Source: Hoplostethus atlanticus
Taxonomy: Eukaryota > Chordata > Actinopteri > Trachichthyiformes > Trachichthyidae
Direction: 5' to 3'
DNA: 64,000 nucleotides
NCBI GenBank assembly: GCA_034670405.1
Contig: JAXDDX010000015.1
Location: forward strand, 3,162,001 to 3,226,000
The translations under genes were made by a program, and so were the position numbers. The notes under the pieces were generated by a model. That model searched no databases. It saw nothing but the letters and a program-made list of their open reading frames with translations, and was not told where the DNA came from. Below are positions 1 to 11,735 of this stretch, in pieces (position 1 is the first letter of the stretch; the number at the start of each line of letters is the position of its first letter).

Positions 1-571
1 CTCTCTCCTCGTCATTACTGGTATTGTAGAGAACAGTCTCAGGGCACCATTTTGCCGAGGACATTGAGGAGCTTAATTAGTTCATTTGCGTATATGGCTC
101 TTCTTACTGGCCCAATGGCTTTAGTGCCTCTGGAGGGCCTTAAATGCCAGCTCCCTCTTGCAGAACAACCTCAAACTATACAGAATATATATATATATAA
201 AAAAAAAACCTTTCAGGTTAATAAGGTAGAGCCTCAGCAACCTCATTTATTTATAACATCTGCACCCCATTTGTAGGATTCGGAGCATCACGCCTTCAGA
301 TTTATGTCTCCTAGCGCTTTAGTGGCAAGACAAAGGGAGGAGGATATTTACATGAACGTCCCTATGGTCCGCTGCGTTTCACAAGTCTCTTTATTTCGCG
401 GTATTGAAAACAATGGTAAATGAGGGAGAACAGTTTGAGGACGGAGGGTAGAAAAAGTGACGTTAAATGGTGGAAGGATGGATGTTGAGTTTAATGAACC
501 AAGAAACAAATCGCCCTTTTAAGACTAATAAAGTTACTGACCTGAACTTTTTTTTTTTGTCTACCTTTTTC
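1..571. other. Noncoding sequence, no gene seen
   Basis: AT-leaning unique sequence with no recognisable coding frame. A short (TA)n run followed by poly-A lies near 187-207. The open frames here are short and resemble no known protein. Confidence 0.6.
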
Positions 572-744
572 TTTTTGCATGACTTCTATCATGCAAAAAT
601 CTATGCTATCATGAAGATAAAGAATGTGCATGAAACGAATGTCAACAGCTTTTGTAATCCGCCGGCTTTGCATGAAATAAATGTTGACCGCTGTCTAATC
701 CTGCACAAATCCAATTCTATTGCACAACTGCACAAATCCAATTC
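572..744. repeat. Hairpin plus short direct repeats (TGCATGA-rich patch)
   Basis: A perfect inverted repeat of 11 bp (tttttgcatga at 572-582, complement at 589-599) encloses a 6-nt loop. Two related blocks follow (gcatgaaacgaatgtcaac at 628-646 and gcatgaaataaatgttgac at 670-688). Next comes an exact 17-bp direct repeat (ctgcacaaatccaattc at 701-717 and 728-744, offset 27). These are seen directly; the function is unknown. Slippage or a decayed small element would explain it. Confidence 0.6.
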
Positions 745-1218
745 CTACCAGATATAGCGGGGAAGGAACAAGGCGGCCATTTTGCAAAAACAAAAAGAGA
801 GACCCCGCAGATGCATCGTCTGACAGATTGCCTTACGGCTCTCACATTGACAAAGATGTCTTGTCAGTGGGATATTTATAAGAGCCTCAAACTGAATGAG
901 CCGCGGCGGATAATGTGATTTTGAATGACTTAGACCGTAATACACCAAGCGGAGGTTTAGGTCAGTCCCGAGTAATGGAAAAATGATAGCGAAAACTCAA
1001 TAACATCGGGCTCTTCTTTAAAGACAAGGTGCAATTATGTAATTCTGTTCACTCTGTCTCCACAGTTTCAATGACATCTGAACTCTCATTAGAGACAAGG
1101 GCCCCAGGAAGTTGATGCATGGGAGTGGTATGGATTTCTCTGGCTGAAATGGGAAAATCAAGTTTGGAGGCTCAGGCTGTTTGCAGTGCTTCCTGTAACA
1201 CTATCCTGTTTGTGAAAT
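745..1218. other. Noncoding sequence, nothing recognised
   Basis: Unique sequence of mixed composition without a repeat or coding signal that I can identify. Confidence 0.5.
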
Positions 1219-1245
1219 GGGGTGGGGGGGTGGGGGGTAGGGGGG
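1219..1245 (+). repeat. G-rich tract, quadruplex-capable
   Basis: Four G runs of 4 to 7 bases are separated by single T or TA spacers. The pattern (G3+N1-7)x4 is met directly, so an intramolecular G-quadruplex is possible on the plus strand. No promoter context is visible. Confidence 0.75.
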
Positions 1246-1775
1246 TATTCCTCAAATGACATTCAGTTTCTGGGCAACGGAGCAGCAGCTGTGCATATCT
1301 TTGTATCCAGGGAGGTGGCGGTGTGATAAAAGCCCATTGATGCAGTCGTGTTTGAACAGGGAGATTGCAGTTCGATCAGTGGCTTGAGGGACTCCATGAC
1401 TGATAGAGTGGAGAGGAACGAACTTTATAAGATTCTTGTGGAGAGTTTTTTGTTTTTTTTAAATTTTTAACAAGGAGGCGCGGAGTAAATTATCATCGGA
1501 CATGGGAGCAATCAGAGAGTCCGAATGGAAAAAAAGAAGTCGGCATCACAGGGTGTCAGTTAATCTCGTTGGCATGGCGATTTTAAGAAGGGTTTAAGAA
1601 AGAGAGGTTCATATACATGCGTTCAATGTATATTGATGCATTAAAATAAACTAAATGTCGACTAGATCTTCAATTTACAATCCAACTGTATAAGAATAGG
1701 AAGCCAAGTGGGGCATTGGAATAGCTCAGCCAAACCAAAATCTTGGGGTACATCTTTTTTATCCCAGACTCCAAA

Positions 1776-2261
1776 ATGGACATGGAGGAAGAAAGCTCTT
1801 ATTTTCTTATTCACTCTGAGGAGCAGGGCGCACAAACTGGCTACAAAAGAAAAACATCAAATTCTGTTGCACCTGCAGAGACCTTAGGCAACACGCCTGC
1901 ACTGATGGAGTTTACTATGAATCTCCTCTTGAAAACAATTCATCTCACAAAAATGAACAATCTAACACCACAATATGAAAGCAGCATAGAGAGCTGTTAT
2001 AACGTTTTCAGGAAATGCACAACAGATGACATTGTGGCTTTCAATTACCTGTTGTCACTTGTACCGCAGAAGCAGAGATACAGAGTGGACAATGAAGCAA
2101 CTCTCTACTGGTGTGTGGCCTCATTAATCACTGGCCTCTGGTGCACCATGGGTAGAGGGGGCCCTTTGTCTATGTTAGGAGGGGGTATGGGGTGGTGGAT
2201 GGGATGCACTGCTGAGATGCTCCGGTCTGCATGCCGGTCGGGGTCCAGGAAAGAGGGCTGA
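1776..2261 (+). CDS. Uncharacterised open reading frame, 161 codons, doubtful
   Basis: I do not recognise this frame. It is open for 161 codons from an ATG at 1776 with a favourable context (A at -3, G at +4); a second ATG follows two codons later. The first 110 residues have an ordinary soluble-protein composition, starting acidic (MDMEEESS) and then mixed Lys, Leu, Asn and Glu. The last 45 residues, after a possible splice-donor-like GGTGTGTG near 2109, are Gly-, Met- and Trp-rich and look like translated noncoding DNA. There is no signal peptide, membrane helix or catalytic motif. No promoter or polyadenylation signal was convincingly seen. One frame of this length is expected by chance in 64 kb, so this may be spurious, or the 5' part may be an exon or a transposon relic. 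Confidence 0.15.
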   Translation: MDMEEESSYFLIHSEEQGAQTGYKRKTSNSVAPAETLGNTPALMEFTMNLLLKTIHLTKMNNLTPQYESSIESCYNVFRKCTTDDIVAFNYLLSLVPQKQRYRVDNEATLYWCVASLITGLWCTMGRGGPLSMLGGGMGWWMGCTAEMLRSACRSGSRKEG

Positions 2262-2808
2262 AAGAGCGAATGTATTGTGTGAGCTCGGCGGTCTTTATTT
2301 GGCATTTCTCATCAATATCAAAATTAGGGCTCCATTATCCTGCATGCCACATCAGCTGTGAGATGCAAAATGGGTTTGTGCGGTATGGCGTCGGCGTCTG
2401 GGTGGTTTATCTATTCCTAATGGCCATCCCCCGATCCCTTTTTTCTGAATAGTACATGCTGCATCCTCTCCATGTGTCATTATTGACTGCTCGATGCTGC
2501 ACGGAGAATCGCATTTCAGGGTGTCGAGAGATTTGGGTCTATTATTTCCTCTCTAACCAGGCCGCTGACAAGTCGCATTGGCCAGTCATTTCTCTAGCAG
2601 AGGTTTTCATGATGGCAGGAAAAAAAGAATTCATCATTTTATAACGCAAAACTGTCTTTTTGAGAGGGACGAATTGAACGTGAGATACTTGTATTACTTG
2701 TATTATCGAATGCAACTTACATTTCAGTTCTGTGCAGCTGAATGAGGCTGCGTGAAAGTAATGTCACATGCTTCTTAGCTTCTTAGTTCTTAACACATAT
2801 AACACATA
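2262..2808. other. Noncoding sequence, nothing recognised
   Basis: Unique-looking sequence between the doubtful ORF and the dispersed repeat that begins with (ATTAC)n. No coding or structural signal seen. Confidence 0.5.
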
Positions 2809-3349
2809 TTACATTACATTACAGTCATTTAGCAGACGCTTTTATCCAAAGTGACTTACAATAAGTGCATTCAACATAGGTAGGCAAGAAAACTACTAGT
2901 CACCAGAAATCGTAAGTGCATTTTCTTCCTAAACAAGCAACTAAGAGCATAACTAGTGTTAAGGTAAGAGTGCAATAAGTTAGCAACCTACTTTATCTTA
3001 AACAAATGAGACAAATAAGATAATCAAATAAACAAGAGCTAAGACAAATAAGTGAACCAAATAAACAAGAGCTAAGACAAATAAGTCTATCAAATAAACA
3101 AGAGCCAATAAACAAGAGCTCAGACACATAATTGACGACAAATAGGCATGGCTAAGGGGAAGGGTCAGGGTAGTGTTTCCTGAAGAGGTGGGTTTTCAGC
3201 CTGCGGCGAAAGATGGGCTCTCTGCTTTCCTGACATCAGTGGGGAGTTCATTCCACCACTGCGGGGCCAGAACAGAGAAGAGCCGTGACCGTGTAGATCG
3301 GCCGCAGGGACCTCTGAGCGACGGGGCAACCAGTCGCCTCGAGGCAGCA
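2809..3349 (+). repeat. Common teleost interspersed repeat (CATTTAGCAGACGC family)
   Basis: The element opens with ttacattacattac and the motif catttagcagacgctttta, which is familiar from many fish genomes. It continues through the recognisable block around 3175-3340 (ggtgggttttcagcctgcgg, gagttcattccaccactgcg, accagtcgcc). I recognise this as an abundant fish repeat but cannot assign its class with certainty. It appears truncated near 3349, where the sequence stops following the family. The conceptual frame across 3173-3330 is a repeat artefact, not a gene. Confidence 0.75.
3025..3130 (+). repeat. 33-bp tandem repeat inside the dispersed repeat
   Basis: Units begin caaataaacaagagc at 3025, 3058 and 3091, a period of 33 bp, followed by a partial unit near 3105. 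The repeat sits inside the interspersed element and probably arose by local slippage after insertion. Confidence 0.75.
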
Positions 3350-4012
3350 ACATATATTACTTCGTTCGCAGTACAGATTCAGTGTTTCACGGTTAAGAAG
3401 CGCGATTGCGGACTGAACGCAGCAGTGACGAGGCTGCAGGATCCAAAGTACACTTTGAACGTGTGAGTTCAGCAAGGGATGATCCTCGGTCAGAAGGTCG
3501 GCACATATGTGATTGGGCCTAGTCCAGACAAGTGGCGATGCTTCGGCTTTCGTATTTTGAAAATGTGTTTCTGGAACTGGTCACATATGTCTGCAAATAT
3601 CCGCCTAACATTATCTATGGCTTTTATTGATCAAGGAATTGCAACAACAATGGCAGGTTTCTGGCACAGTTTCCAGCGGCTTGTAACTGACATAAATAAT
3701 AAAATCACATTTTCACAATAGAGAAGAGAAAGCTAGCCAATTAGGGCAGCGATCCAACAGAAACATCTAGCGAAGGGGTAATACATCATCTTGCAAAATG
3801 CTGGAAGACTTATACTGCGGTGTCCTTCACTCGTAGCACCATCGTCCATTGTTGGAAAGTTGAAAATGACAATAAAAAAATTTCACTTATTGCACCTTTA
3901 AGAGACTTACCAAACCAAAGGGGACAAATGAGCATCGCGCACAACAGGTTGCATTCTGGAAGATAAAACTGGACTTAGACTGCTCTGGGGGTGTTAGAGA
4001 GAGAGAGAGTGT
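3350..4012. other. Noncoding; possible TTAA-ended repeat fragment at the right
   Basis: No gene seen. At 3885-3901 the minus strand reads TTAAAGGTGCAATAAGTG. This resembles the terminal motif of the TTAA-starting repeats found elsewhere in the window (46811, 52228, 56912). A matching left end was not found, so this is likely a truncated element. A short (GA)n run lies at about 3998-4010. Confidence 0.4.
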
Positions 4013-4320
4013 GATAGTACGTCCACACTAAGCTGTTTAAATTTGAAAACGTCGATTTCGGGTCTAGCGTTCTCGAAAAGCTCGCTGCCCACACTAGACC
4101 ACCAAAAACGGATACCTCCTTCCATGGGCATGCGCAGACCACTCGGTTCGCTCACAGCTGGATCAAGTGACAGTCAAGCAGTGAAACGTCATCGCTTTCG
4201 CCATCCACACCAGAGCGGGGGCCGGCGTTTTCAAATGTATCCACTTGGGAGAGTGTTTTCGAAAAAAGAGAGATAAGTATGTGTTTTCAAATTTACCCGA
4301 CTAAGTGTGGATGTAGCCTG
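4013..4320. mobile_element. hAT-like MITE, 308 bp, with terminal inverted repeats
   Basis: The left end (35 bp at 4016-4050, with cgtccacacta and aaatttgaaaac) is repeated in inverse orientation at 4283-4317 with several mismatches. Read from the right end, the element begins CAGGCTACATCCACACT; the CAG start suits hAT superfamily ends. The interior is noncoding. I could not find a convincing 8-bp target duplication, so the outer borders are approximate. It is a nonautonomous copy, mobilised in the past by a transposase encoded elsewhere (inference). Confidence 0.65.
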
Positions 4321-4499
4321 AGACTAACTGCTGGGGCTGCTGTTCACACTTGAGCTGTCTCGCTGCAAGGGAGCATTAGATGAACTACCAGCAAGGATCC
4401 AGCACTTTCACCTGGACTATCTTTCAAGTCGTGTTTGTTCCAGGCGAAGCCCTTTGTCGTATCAAGGTGGGAAGGTATAACTTTTGATGTTGGATGTTT

Positions 4500-4592
4500 T
4501 GCCAGTTTGAATCTCCGCACTGGCTGGGAAAGTGTGGGTCCCCCTCATTCAACAACTACTGTTGAGATGCCCTTGAGCAAGGCACTGGAACA
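4500..4592 (+). repeat. SINE-like fragment (tRNA-derived type)
   Basis: The segment agtttgaatctc at 4504-4515 resembles an RNA polymerase III B box. It is followed by gcccttgagcaaggcactg at about 4569-4587, a motif common in fish short interspersed repeats. An A box was not confidently located, and the element looks truncated and decayed. The assignment rests on motif recognition only. Confidence 0.5.
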
Positions 4593-5441
4593 AAATGTTT
4601 GCAGGCTCTGAAATACTGTTGACTGGTCACGTCATTGATCTGTCAGCAGAGAAAGAATTCATAATCAAGCTAAAATAAAAAAATTGCTCCCAATTGCTTT
4701 TGGACTACGCAAAAGCAACTGCAAAGTGCATATTGCTTGCCTGGTGAATAGTCATTGACCAGCTTTGATTTCTGTCACCTTGAGAAATGAAAATGATGAT
4801 GAACATTGCATTTGCTGTAGGCCTTCAATTAACATTAGTACAACACAGGGGATTAAATAATAATAACAATACTAATAAGTAATAAGGCTTGAGCTATGGA
4901 AGAGATGAAGTGGCTTCAATCGTGCATTAATATTACACCAGCATTATTAACATGTGAAGTGCAGCGCGATTGAAGTTGATAGTGATGCAGGCGGCAGATA
5001 AATAGACAAGTTCCCCCCCATTAGACTAAGGAAGACAACAGCACGAATCATGCTGTCGGGAATGATCAGAGAAGCCGTAAACAAAACCCAATTAGAGAGG
5101 AGGAAAAACAGCAATTTGGAGGGGTGTTTAGTGGGTGGGGTTGACTCCTATAGGACCCGGTGGACCCCCAGAGACCGTCCTGTAGAGACACCACAGATGC
5201 GACAGTGTCTGGACGATGTCTGGAGATATACAGAGATATGGTTTTCCAATGAATTAGTAATTGATGTCATAAATAATAAGAACCGATGCCCGAGAGCGAA
5301 GCCGTGTTAGGGTCACGCCGAGGTAGGGTGTGGCCCCCCCACAGGTGAGGGTGGCAGCAGGCAAGGCGCCAGAATGGTGCTCAATGAGATCCCAGCAGGA
5401 AAGGGGCTCTCTGCAGACAGGCTGAAATAAGGGGATCCCTG

Positions 5442-5442
<1 letters not shown>
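4593..5442. other. Noncoding sequence, nothing recognised
   Basis: AT-rich unique sequence. No coding motif, RNA gene or clear repeat identified. Confidence 0.5.

Positions 5443-5472
<30 letters not shown>
5443..5472 (+). repeat. (GT)n microsatellite
   Basis: About 15 uninterrupted GT units. The reading frames that cross it on the minus strand are Thr-His artefacts. Confidence 0.95.
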
Positions 5473-5474
<2 letters not shown>

Positions 5475-5674
5475 CCTTCTGCTTGGCTTCACCTGAGAGG
5501 GTGAGTTGTCCCGGCAGATTGGTGCCAAAGGGGGGCTGAAGGTGATACTGAGCCGAGAGGCCCCGAAAAACAGTGCAAACAAAGGACCACACACACATGA
5601 ACACACACTACGCTGAAACACACGTGAACACAATTCAGCTTCTTTCAACTGCGCACATCGCTGAGTCACCTTCG

Positions 5675-6131
5675 GCAAGTGAAAGCTAGCTTAGCGCCAG
5701 TTAGCTAGCCAGCTGGGAGATAATGTAATCAAATCACCAGTAGCAGCTCGCTACCGCAACTTAACAACTACCGCTAGCGCTCACATACACTTAGCAAGGC
5801 CTGCTACGCTAATTACGCTACGCCTTCAACAAACCAAGCATTTAACCGATAGCGACGTGCAGGAGGCGGGGGAAGTCCTGCCTTATCAGGGAACCAGGGA
5901 AGTGAATCTTCTGTTAGCTAACCAAACACTTCCACAAGATCCATTTGAACTGGAGAGAAATGGGAAATGGAAAAAGCAATCTTCCAGTTCAACTGCAGTG
6001 GAAACTAGCGTCAGCTGGAGCAGTAACTTACAGGCCATCAGCTAATCAATAAGGGTTACTAGCACAGGCAGGTCAGACATGGCAGTTCAAGGACCTAATG
6101 AAAATACTACAGGCTCTTAGCCACATTAGCA
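5675..6131 (+). repeat. Dispersed GCTAGC-rich repeat, copy 1
   Basis: This region shares blocks, in the same order and orientation, with 60066-60600. They are an opening rich in agcttagc and gctagc, then aaggcctgctacgct, cttccacaaga, gcaatcttccag followed by caactgcagtg, catggcagttcaa, and the end agccacattag. The two copies are diverged, with indels. The family class is unknown; no terminal repeats or coding remnants are evident. Confidence 0.65.
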
Positions 6132-6136
6132 GTTTG

Positions 6137-6154
6137 TCTTTCTTTCTTTCTTTC
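6137..6154 (+). repeat. (TTTC)n microsatellite
   Basis: Four TTTC units directly after repeat copy 1, within a pyrimidine-rich stretch that continues to about 6195. Confidence 0.85.
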
Positions 6155-9100
6155 CAATCCCTCTCTCTTTTTCCCCTCTGTCTGTTTCTGTCTGGCCTCA
6201 GGCGGTCATGGCTCCTCCACGCCTCATTTCTTCATTAGAGGCTCCTAGCATTACGCAGAATACATTTCCTCTATCAGAGTCCCCATGCTGGTCTGGAAGT
6301 ATGGAAACTCTGGAGAGTTCGGGAAAAAATCTGGAAATTCACCGTCACATTACAGATCGTACGCTGCTCTGTGCATTAGAAAGGGACAGAATTTCCTAAT
6401 GGGGCATGTGTATTGGGCTCAAGACAGTAGCACAGCTTGTAAAGGAAGAATATACGAGGCATTGGCCGAGCCGGTAGATGCTGGCGGAGGGGTTGCCATG
6501 TCCTTGCGGGGTCTCGCCGGCATTGCTCGCATGCTGGCCTTGTCTGCTCAACCTAACCTATAATTAATGTGCTGACGTCATGGTTCAGTCTCCAGTCCTT
6601 CACCAGACCAGCTCTAATGCAATGTGCAGCCTTCATTATCCAGCTTATATCCCCTCCAAGCCCTCCCCTGTGAAATATCGCCCCGGTTGGGTTTTTCTAT
6701 ACTGCCCCGAACAACCTCCTGGAGCATTTCTGGTACCGACACGTCGACCGTTATTAGTAGAAAATTGAATATTCTCACCATATGTATCAAAATGTCCTTT
6801 TTTATATCGACACTATAATGAGTAGGACCTTCTCTCCATCATTCTCAACTGTGATAACAATCGCCCCTGTGAGCTGCTTTCTAGTGACATTTTCCCATTA
6901 TTTTCTTGTTACCTTTGATGTGTAATTTATCAGTCTATCAGAAGGGATTTCTCTGATTTCATGGAGAGCTGTGAATTTTGATCAAATGGAAGCACAAAGC
7001 AGATCATTGGGGCTGCTGGGTTCAATGGCTAGAGTCTTTTTTTTAAAGAAAGGCATGCCACCGTGGCTATATTAATGTGAAAATCCTACATGTAATATGT
7101 CAGCGCTCTACTTTCCACCATGCGTGCCGCCTGCTTGTCAAATGAATAGGTACACCTGTTTGCACAACCATCTCACATGTGCTCATATCTTTCACAAATC
7201 AATTTTTCCGCCCTGCCGCGTGATTCTTATCGACCCCTGCTCCTCTTGGCTTTACAGTAAACATAAAGGAGACATCCTGTGACCCATCCTTGCTGTTAAA
7301 TCTAATAAGACTGGGTGTGGCGCTTAACCCCCAAGGGCCCTCCCTCCTCCTCCTCGTCCTCCACCTCCGTAGAGAACTGAAAATAGTGTCAAGGTGCGAA
7401 CCCCCTGAAAATAAATCAAGGTCGTCGAGTCGTAATGACTAACCCTGCACAGATGAATCTTAATGACTTTGTGTGTTCATTTTCGCCAAAAATGTTCCCT
7501 TTATTGTGCGTTGTTTGCATTCACCTGCTGCAGAGTTTTACATGGCCAAAAAAAACAAGGCATCCTGATCATCGGTAGCACACGGAGTTGCGAGCGATGT
7601 CATCTTTACTTCTCCTCAAGCCTTTGATTAACAGCTTACAATGAAAGCTTTCCTTTATCCTTTTGCTCTGTGCTCCTAGAGTAGGAGTTTTACAGCCCCC
7701 ATGTTGCCATGCACCCCTGACAGTGAAATTGCTACTCTCGCTCCACTAGAGTCCCAATGCTTTCTTTATGGCCAGATGTATGTGGCATCTCTGGGATTTT
7801 TGGAGTCCTCCGGCAGGCTAACCGCTACAGCCGTTCTCATTATCCACAGCTAAAAAGGGATGGCGTGATTAAACTTTTCATGCTCGCCATGCAGAAATAA
7901 TGCACGGCATTATTTATTTACTTTGCCAATGGATGGAATGAAGCCATCCATGCACCACCGCTCCCCTCTTCCTGACTGATGTTAACCATTTAGGAGACTC
8001 GGAGAAGGCCTGGTGTACTGTCACACTAGCTTACAGTAATTGCTTGTCCCCCTATCTTTCTTGTACAAAAGCAAACTATGGGAATATATCGCCTGAGCTG
8101 GTGACACAGTCCTCTGGGCCCAGAAGGGCAACAGCCACACCTCTTTCCCATTAAAAATGCATTTATAGAAAAGCCCTTGAAAGCCATGAAAGCAGACGTG
8201 GCTCCCATTTAGAAAGAATGCAGTTGCTAGCAACCTCTACCCAGCAGATTTTCCCCTTTTTGTCTTTTTGTGCTGTTAGAAAACCCTTCACTTTGTACAA
8301 CTGCAGACACCAGACCGATTGTATCCTAACCTTTTGTGCTTGTCTCTAGTCACTAATTCAAGCAGGATCCCCAGCTAATGCCGCATGCCTTTCACCGTGA
8401 GACTGCACTCAGTCAAACACTGGCGATCTGGTGAGAAAAGTTAAAATTGCCCTTGAACCCCTGTCAAAGTGTGTTTGTGTAAGACACAAAGCGTAAGCAC
8501 ACAGAGCTGATAATGAAAAAATATCAATCGGCCCGCTCCGTTTGCACAACTGGCGGGATTTTTGTAACAGGAGATGAGCGTTTCAGTTGGTGGTCCTCGC
8601 CATAGAAATATCAGAATGCAGCGGTATGCTCTGGGAACCAGCGGTGCCGAAGGGGGTGTGAATATGTGAGTTGTAGCGGCAGGAGTTCAGTTTCACTGCG
8701 GAATGCACGATTGGTATATTTATGCTGTCGGTAAGGCCAACAAACCTACTCCAATCCACGGCTCACAATACAAATGATCTGTTCCTGTTTCAGAGCCCCG
8801 AAACCAGGATCCTTTTCTTCATAAGGATTGTGCAGTTGGCATCAACAATTACAGCATTAGTGCAGTGATAGAAGACACAACAAGGCATTAGGCGTATTAC
8901 CGTCTTCACCGTTATTTGTTTTTACCAAACGATTGCTGGTCTTTTTCTTGTAAGCAAATGTTACCAGAAGATATGATGTGTAATGTAGAATTGACTCATC
9001 ACGAAAACAATAACTATCTATCTTCCTGCTGTGATCATGATCGGTTGAAGGTTGCAGCACCGCAGTTGTTCTTAGGTGGTGTGTGTGTTTGAGTGGCGTC

Positions 9101-9640
9101 TGGGGAGTCCAGAGAAGTGGACTTGTCTCTGTGCAGCTGTTATCCAAACCCACTGGCATTGGCCAGATGGAGGGAACCCTGATGGTGTCTTTTCTGGATT
9201 CAGTCTTCGGACCACTTTTCCGATGTCTTGGGCTTGAATCACATGAAACAATAAATGGTTAGTACACAACATCCCCCAGCCTTGGACCCTCAACAGACGA
9301 CAAGGAAAAACTCTCACAAAACCTTTTAGGAAAAAATGGGAGAAACCTCGGGAGGGACTACTCAGAGAGGGATAGTCGGGCGTGCAATAGATGCCGAGTT
9401 TGGGAAAGCAGCGTATACACAATGCATAAAAGTTTCGGTCTTGGTGTCACTGTTGGATGTTGACTCAACTTTTTCTGCCTTTCTAAAAAATTTCAAAGAT
9501 AGGTTTTTCTCCACCAAGTCCACTTTTGTGTATTTTCTCCCAAGGGTGGCAAACAATTTAAGGACATAGTATGTAATTGTCATCTAACGTCTATGCATTG
9601 ACTAGTTGGATGTAGAGTGTAGTACAGAGCTCCTGAAGAT
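6155..9640. other. Noncoding sequence, nothing recognised
   Basis: About 3.5 kb of mostly unique sequence. I saw no exon-like frame with known domain content, no RNA gene and no clear transposon. Conserved regulatory elements cannot be excluded without cross-species comparison. Confidence 0.5.
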
Positions 9641-9691
9641 ACAGCTACATCTCTGTTGATCTTTAAGAAACTCCTTAAGCATTATTTCTAC
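9641..9691 (+). repeat. Possible LINE ORF2 C-terminal scrap
   Basis: The plus frame reads TSLLIFKKLLKHYFY, similar in pattern to the S-x-F-K-x-x-L-K-x-H-L-F tail found at the end of many fish non-LTR retrotransposon ORFs. Only about 17 codons match. The flanks do not continue as a reverse transcriptase, so this is a weak call. Confidence 0.3.
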
Positions 9692-10111
9692 ATTTGGAAA
9701 GACATTGGTTATTGCTTATTCTGCCCTTAGTCTTGAATCTCTTGAAGCTCTGGTCCCCCTTTTGGACCTGGTCTTGTCTCAAACTCGACTCTCTATTTGC
9801 TAAATTCATCCCACAGTACTATCATATTCCTTTGCTTAACACCTCCACTGTGTAGACATGAGCAGCACCTGTAGCCTCCGGGAGGTAGGATGACAGCACG
9901 CAATGGAAGCACTGCCTTGTTGCCTGTTATTGGAATGCAGCTGATTTGGATTGATTCCCTAAATGTAGGTCCTGCCAATGATAATTGTTCACGCATGGAT
10001 AGACATGCCTCTCTCCAGTGGACTTATGCTGTAGTCATTAATAGTTATTGTCCTCAAGGGACCTCATTTATCAAGGACTATATGAAAGAAATAGTTTGGA
10101 AATTACCTGGG

Positions 10112-10142
10112 AACATAAACATAACATAACATAAACATAAAC
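10112..10142 (+). repeat. Short AACATA/AACATAA tandem
   Basis: Alternating aacat and aacataa units form a short low-complexity tract. Confidence 0.7.
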
Positions 10143-10292
10143 AGAGGTCTTCCTCAAAGAAATGTGAAACTCTAAACACATTCACGAAGGTCAGGATCAT
10201 TGCGACTCATGTTTTCATGCAAACCTCTACATCTTGCAATGCAGCCTCAATGGGGGAAGTTAAATATTTTACGTTTAAAAAATGTTTCCTTT

Positions 10293-10345
10293 TTAGGCAT
10301 TTAGCTGATGCTCTCATCCAGAGTAAAATACAATGAATAAAACAA
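10293..10345 (+). repeat. Degenerate relic of the CATTTAGCAGACGC repeat
   Basis: The text gcatttagctgatgctctca at 10298-10317 aligns with the core of the repeat that starts at 2809 with a few substitutions, and nearby bases continue the similarity weakly. Only the 5' core remains. Confidence 0.55.
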
Positions 10346-11735
10346 ACGTTCTGTCTCTGAACATAACAAGCGATGGCTAATCCATTCAGAATGTTGTGAG
10401 AGCCTATTTAGGCTCCACATAGTCCTACTTAACTCAGAAATTATGCCTGTATTATGATCTCATATAAACCGGATTACAGTAATTTACTGATGGAGTGGAA
10501 ATACAAGATGGTTTTTTTTTTTGGTTTGTTTTTGTTTTGCTTCCGTGGCTGTGATGTTTTTATTGGAACTGTAGTAGACTTAAATGTGGGCTACAGAAAC
10601 AGAAAATGCTCCATCCATCATAACAAGCACCGGTTTAAATGTGGAGATAAGTGGATTCATTGATACGTTCATAATTGGGTGAAAGAGCACAAATCTACCA
10701 ACATTGATGAGACTTATCAAGGAAAGATGCATCAAGGCAGTTTTTTTTTTGTACATTTAAATACACAAACACGGCGATGAATAAGCGCCATTGTTCTTGT
10801 GCAGATGCAGATTGCCGCGGCCTGAAATAGATCGTTTCGGCGGGAAAGCGATTGAGCGTTGAATAAACGGGTCGGCCTTTTCATGAATACGGCGACGGGC
10901 GTTTGAATTATTTATATGGAACCCCCCCCCGCCGCCAGTTCTTTTTAATTACGACACGCATTCACTTTCTCCACCGATTTTCCAAAAACAGAGGAGCAAC
11001 GCCAATATCCTCCCATCATTGGAGAGACTCAAGTGTTGTGTTTGCTTAGCTAACTCATGTAAACCTGCTGTGTTCACTCAGATACTTACCTATTTGCACT
11101 TATACAGAGGGATTTAGACACCTTGTTTTGCTTTCGCTGTTGATTTTTTTCGCTTGGTTTTCATTATCGTATCTTTAATATTTGATTTACCTCCGTAGAC
11201 GAAGAGGAATATAAACACTTTCTCCCGAATTAGACCTCAAATGGGATATGAGGTTTTGGGTTTTTTTAAGCATTGTGTATGTAAACACACAAAGACAGCA
11301 GCGCCTCGCATCTTTTTGGAGTCGCAGTGAGTTGATGGCGTTTCATCGCCGCCCTAGGAGTGGTTGGGGGGGGGGGAGCTAAAATTCAGTGGATTGATAT
11401 TCACCCAGTTGCCAAATCCCAGAACTCTCAGATCAAAAGGCATAGACTCCAACCCTGACATTTGAATTATCAGAGATCCAAGGGAATTACTCATGGGTTG
11501 CTGGGAAGAGCCGAGGAACGAGCTGAACTGGAATCAGACGAGGAACTGGGGGCTGGCTCTGCCGAGTGTGGCTGAGGCAAAATAGTTCTCTGAAAGACAA
11601 TAGCAGGTGGAATTAAAGGATGATTTTCAGCTTATGCTTGACCAATCGCAGCAAAATATCACTCCGCAGCCCTTTGATCCACTCGTTCCCTGGGTTAGAA
11701 GAAGAATATGGTGACTGTGAGTTGTTTTTAAACTT
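10346..11735. other. Noncoding sequence with poly-C and poly-G tracts
   Basis: No gene recognised. A run of 10 C lies at about 10922-10931, a T run near 10741, and a long G run at 11366-11376. Otherwise unique sequence. Confidence 0.5.

Noticed and set aside
3173-3466. Frame FPEEVGFQPAAKDG and its complement
   Set aside because: It is the conceptual translation of an abundant interspersed repeat, not a gene.
5254-5678. Minus-strand frames with Thr-His runs
   Set aside because: Translation of the (GT)n microsatellite.
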